This document shows positions 61,770 through 64,000 of a DNA stretch of 64,000 bases, piece by piece. Source of the DNA: Reichenbachiella versicolor (GTDB lineage: Bacteria; Bacteroidota; Bacteroidia; Cytophagales; Cyclobacteriaceae). Position 1 is the stretch's first letter. Each line of letters starts with the position of its first letter. Under the pieces are notes generated by a model that saw only the letters and a program-made list of their open reading frames with translations, made no database searches and had not been told where the DNA came from. The position numbers were made by a program, and so were the translations under genes. The stretch lies in NCBI RefSeq assembly GCF_003171675.1, contig NZ_QFZQ01000005.1, forward strand, positions 1 through 64,000, given 5' to 3'.

Positions 61770-62408
61770 ATGAATTCATCTAAGATCTTATCTTTAGTAG
61801 CATCTGTATTATTCATTACTACAGCGTGTACCAAACAAAAAAAAGCTGAATCCGAAACTACTGAAGTAGAAACAACAGAGACAGAAGCTGTGATAGAGGA
61901 GACTAAAGAATCAACAGAATCTTTAGGAACCATTACATGGACTGGCACAAAAATTACAGGCGACTCTCACACTGGAACTATTGATATTAAAGAAAACAAC
62001 CTAACTTTTGAAGAAGGTCAATTAACTGGTGGATCGATCATAGTTGATATGACTACCATAACAGATACTGACTTAGAAGGTGAATGGAAGCAAAAGCTAG
62101 AAGGACATCTTAACTCTGATGACTTCTTTGGCACTGCTACTTTCCCTACATCCACTTTGGCTATCAAATCGATAGAAGCAGGAGAAGGTGATGTAATTAA
62201 AGTTACAGCTGATTTAACTATAAAGGAGACTACTCTAGAGGAAGCTTTTGAGGTAACTAAAACAGAACAAGACGGTAAAGTTAGTTACACAGCTGTTGTA
62301 GAAATAGATAGAACCAAATACAACGTAAAATACGGTTCTTCTAACTTTTTCGAAGATTTGGGAGACAAAGCTATAAATGACATTTTTAAATTAGAAGTGA
62401 CGTTATAA
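61770..62408 (+). CDS. YceI-family lipoprotein
   Basis: 212 residues. A lipoprotein signal (MNSSKILSLVASVLFITTAC) is followed by a Glu/Thr-rich acidic linker (about 24-50). The YceI beta-barrel then runs from GTITWTGTKITGDSHTG through LTGGSIIVDMTTI, HLNSDDFFGTATFPTSTLAI and VTADLTIKETT to IDRTKYNVKYGSSNFFEDLG. YceI proteins bind isoprenoid or amphiphilic ligands in a central tunnel. The protein is anchored in a membrane facing the periplasm, or outside. The physiological ligand is unknown. A clean terminator follows. Confidence 0.92.
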   Translation: MNSSKILSLVASVLFITTACTKQKKAESETTEVETTETEAVIEETKESTESLGTITWTGTKITGDSHTGTIDIKENNLTFEEGQLTGGSIIVDMTTITDTDLEGEWKQKLEGHLNSDDFFGTATFPTSTLAIKSIEAGEGDVIKVTADLTIKETTLEEAFEVTKTEQDGKVSYTAVVEIDRTKYNVKYGSSNFFEDLGDKAINDIFKLEVTL

Positions 62409-62447
62409 TCTTAATAGCGTTCAAGGGGCATAACGAAATTATTAAAG

Positions 62448-62471
62448 GGTCAGCGGGAGCTGACCTTTTTT
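62448..62471 (+). terminator. Intrinsic terminator of the YceI gene
   Basis: GGTCAGC (62448-62454) pairs with GCTGACC (62459-62465) around a GGGA loop, followed by six T. Confidence 0.92.
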
Positions 62472-62516
62472 ATTTGCTTTAGTAAATAAGGCAATTATTC
62501 CTTATAAATTCGCAGG

Positions 62517-63368
62517 ATGTTCCAGTATTTTCCTCGTAAGACACTGAGCTACACAGCCAAAATCTTACAATCTTATATGGATATTCCAGAGTCTGAATCA
62601 ATCGCATACATGATTCTTCATAAGGTCTTTGGGTTAAATAGAGTAGACATCATCATTGATGAGCCTTTCTTACCTACGGATGCTCAGCAACTCAAATACG
62701 AGGTTATTATCAATCGCTTATCTAACAATGAGCCCATTCAATACATTCTAAAAGAAGCTGATTTCTTTGGTAGGAAGTTCTATGTAAACCCTAATGTATT
62801 AATTCCTAGACAGGAAACAGAATCATTAATAGAACTAATCAAAAACTACGACAACTGGCATCGTCCCAAAATCGCTGATGTCGGAACAGGCTCTGGATGT
62901 ATTGCCTGTACCTTAGACCTTGAGATCAATGATTCAACTGTCCATGCGTATGACATTAGTATGGATGCTATTAAAGTAGCAACTAAGAACAACTCTAAAC
63001 TAAATTCTGATGTTCAATTTCACGAGATAGATATTCTGACTCAAAACTTAACTGAGGAGTTTGACATTATTGTCAGTAATCCTCCATACGTTACTAATCA
63101 TGAAAAATATCAAATGAGAAGGAATGTATTAGATTATGAACCAGAACTTGCGCTATTTGTTCCCGATAATGATCCATTAATATTCTATAAAACAATAATG
63201 GAAGAAGCGCATATCTCTCTAAGAAGTGGCGGCGCGCTTTTTTTTGAAATCAACGAACAATTCGGCAAGAATATACTTTTACTATTACAGCATCATGGAT
63301 TTGAACACCCAAAAATCCACAACGACATCAATGACAAGCAGCGTTTCGCTTCAGCTGTTAAGCCCTAA
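62517..63368 (+). CDS. prmC: Peptide chain release factor N5-glutamine methyltransferase
   Basis: 283 residues. It methylates the Gln of the GGQ motif in release factors 1 and 2. The N-terminal helical domain (1-90) includes NEPIQYILKEADFFGRKFYV and NVLIPRQETE. The SAM-binding site is IADVGTGSGCIA. The substrate motif NPPY is in FDIIVSNPPYVT. Length is normal. Its 3' end overlaps the convergent acyltransferase-like gene by 11 bp. ribD, the YceI gene and prmC are a common neighbourhood in this phylum (recalled, not checked). Confidence 0.95.
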   Translation: MFQYFPRKTLSYTAKILQSYMDIPESESIAYMILHKVFGLNRVDIIIDEPFLPTDAQQLKYEVIINRLSNNEPIQYILKEADFFGRKFYVNPNVLIPRQETESLIELIKNYDNWHRPKIADVGTGSGCIACTLDLEINDSTVHAYDISMDAIKVATKNNSKLNSDVQFHEIDILTQNLTEEFDIIVSNPPYVTNHEKYQMRRNVLDYEPELALFVPDNDPLIFYKTIMEEAHISLRSGGALFFEINEQFGKNILLLLQHHGFEHPKIHNDINDKQRFASAVKP

Positions 63369-64000
63369 ACTGAGCAATTAGATTTATAAACTCTTCGTAT
63401 TTTTTCTTTAATTCAGGATTTCCAAAAACCTTCCTGTTGCTGGTAAATACTCTCCAGTGACGAGTTACTATTTTCATTAAAATCAAACAAACTAATGAAA
63501 ACAAAACCACTCCTCCCCCAATCCACCAAACATCTGATAGACCTTTGACTATAAAGAATAGTACCAACCAAAATGTGGGAACAAGTACCATTCCTATAGC
63601 AAAGTGAATTGTATCCTTCCAAACCTTATCCTTGAAGCCTTTCATCAAGATATTCCCAGCTAACAATGCTGGTAAATTTGATAGAAAACCTACGAATGCA
63701 AATGGAGATAGAATAATTGCCAAAAGAGCATGTTTCCAATAATTACTCTTTGCTTCAAAAGGAAACTTTACTCCAGCCTTCTCTAGTTCTTTAGTCTTTT
63801 TCAAGACCTGTTCTTTTTGCTCTTCGCTGATGTATTGACTTATCTCTGAAGCCTTAGTGTTAATATCTACAGGATCAAGAACTTCTCCTGGATTCTGATC
63901 ATGAAAAAATATCGAATTGTAAACCTCAAAATCTTTTCTTGGTAGTGCTACTGACACTTCTTGTAACCCTGCATCGTAAAGGTCTTTGATCTTATCAATA
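63358..64000 (-). CDS. Probable acyltransferase-family membrane protein (partial, N-terminus beyond window)
   Basis: The frame is open at the right edge: the last 14 codons before 63957 read IDKIKDLYDAGLQE without a stop, so the start lies outside. The visible C-terminal ~213 residues contain a soluble segment (SVALPRKDFEVYNSIFFHDQNPG) and about four membrane helices (for example ALLAIILSPFAFVGFLSNL, FAIGMVLVPTFWLVLFF, GGGVVLFSLVCLILM), then a short cytoplasmic tail ending FINLIAQFRA. The layout recalls the C-terminal part of Bacteroidota glycerol-3-phosphate-type acyltransferases, but the HxxxxD motif is off the window. The family call is tentative. Confidence 0.5.
   Translation of the reverse strand, partial: IDKIKDLYDAGLQEVSVALPRKDFEVYNSIFFHDQNPGEVLDPVDINTKASEISQYISEEQKEQVLKKTKELEKAGVKFPFEAKSNYWKHALLAIILSPFAFVGFLSNLPALLAGNILMKGFKDKVWKDTIHFAIGMVLVPTFWLVLFFIVKGLSDVWWIGGGVVLFSLVCLILMKIVTRHWRVFTSNRKVFGNPELKKKYEEFINLIAQFRA

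Overview
The window is a 64 kb stretch of an AT-rich genome from the phylum Bacteroidota, most likely a marine or soil member of the Cytophagales. The phylum call rests on promoters of the form TTTG-N19-TAnnTTTG (clear before tRNA-Ser, rplU and the giant secreted-protein gene), weak or absent Shine-Dalgarno sequences, C-terminal type IX secretion (T9SS) sorting domains, and families such as DUF6261, GloVer-repeat proteins and SusD-free secreted sulfatases. Almost every gene is intact. I see no phage, CRISPR array or intact insertion sequence.

Region 1 (1-24 kb) is an accessory, secreted-protein region on the minus strand. It opens with the first 2,916 codons of a giant secreted protein made of six jelly-roll-like domains and about two dozen Ig/PKD-like repeats, including an array of exactly 243-bp units. 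A DUF6261 gene, a palindrome-rich spacer, a lipoprotein sulfatase and a TPR membrane protein follow. Then come three tandem paralogous GloVer-repeat T9SS proteins of about 960 residues, with near-identical ends and diverged middles. A MITE-like element and an unlisted 51-residue membrane protein close this part.

Region 2 (24-33.5 kb) is mostly housekeeping: methyltransferase, tRNA-Ser(UGA), YihY, a hotdog thioesterase, a SirB1-like protein, a thioredoxin-like protein, and an operon of phosphopantetheinyl transferase, pdxA and an apparent ParD-ParE fusion. This operon diverges from ksgA-mgtE-2-hydroxyacid dehydrogenase.

Region 3 (33.5-54.2 kb) mixes signalling and envelope genes. A cytosolic kinase with about eight PAS modules lies between two paralogous NarL-type regulators. 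Then come recQ, a polyprenyl synthase, an alpha/beta hydrolase, a DUF952 membrane protein, an ArsR regulator, a PBP4-type carboxypeptidase and an S1/P1-like hydrolase. The region ends with a FIST - histidine kinase - response regulator operon bracketed by 24-26 bp direct repeats. Upstream of that operon, and again near 40.75 kb, are three direct repeats of a GTCGAANGGTAAAA-like box spaced about 21 bp apart, which suggests one shared regulator.

Region 4 (54.3-64 kb) is conserved core: an SMP-30 lactonase, rplU-rpmA, nrdB-nrdA behind a structured leader, a GroES-like protein whose stop codon lies inside a long palindrome, ribD, a YceI lipoprotein, prmC and the 3' part of a probable acyltransferase gene cut by the window edge.
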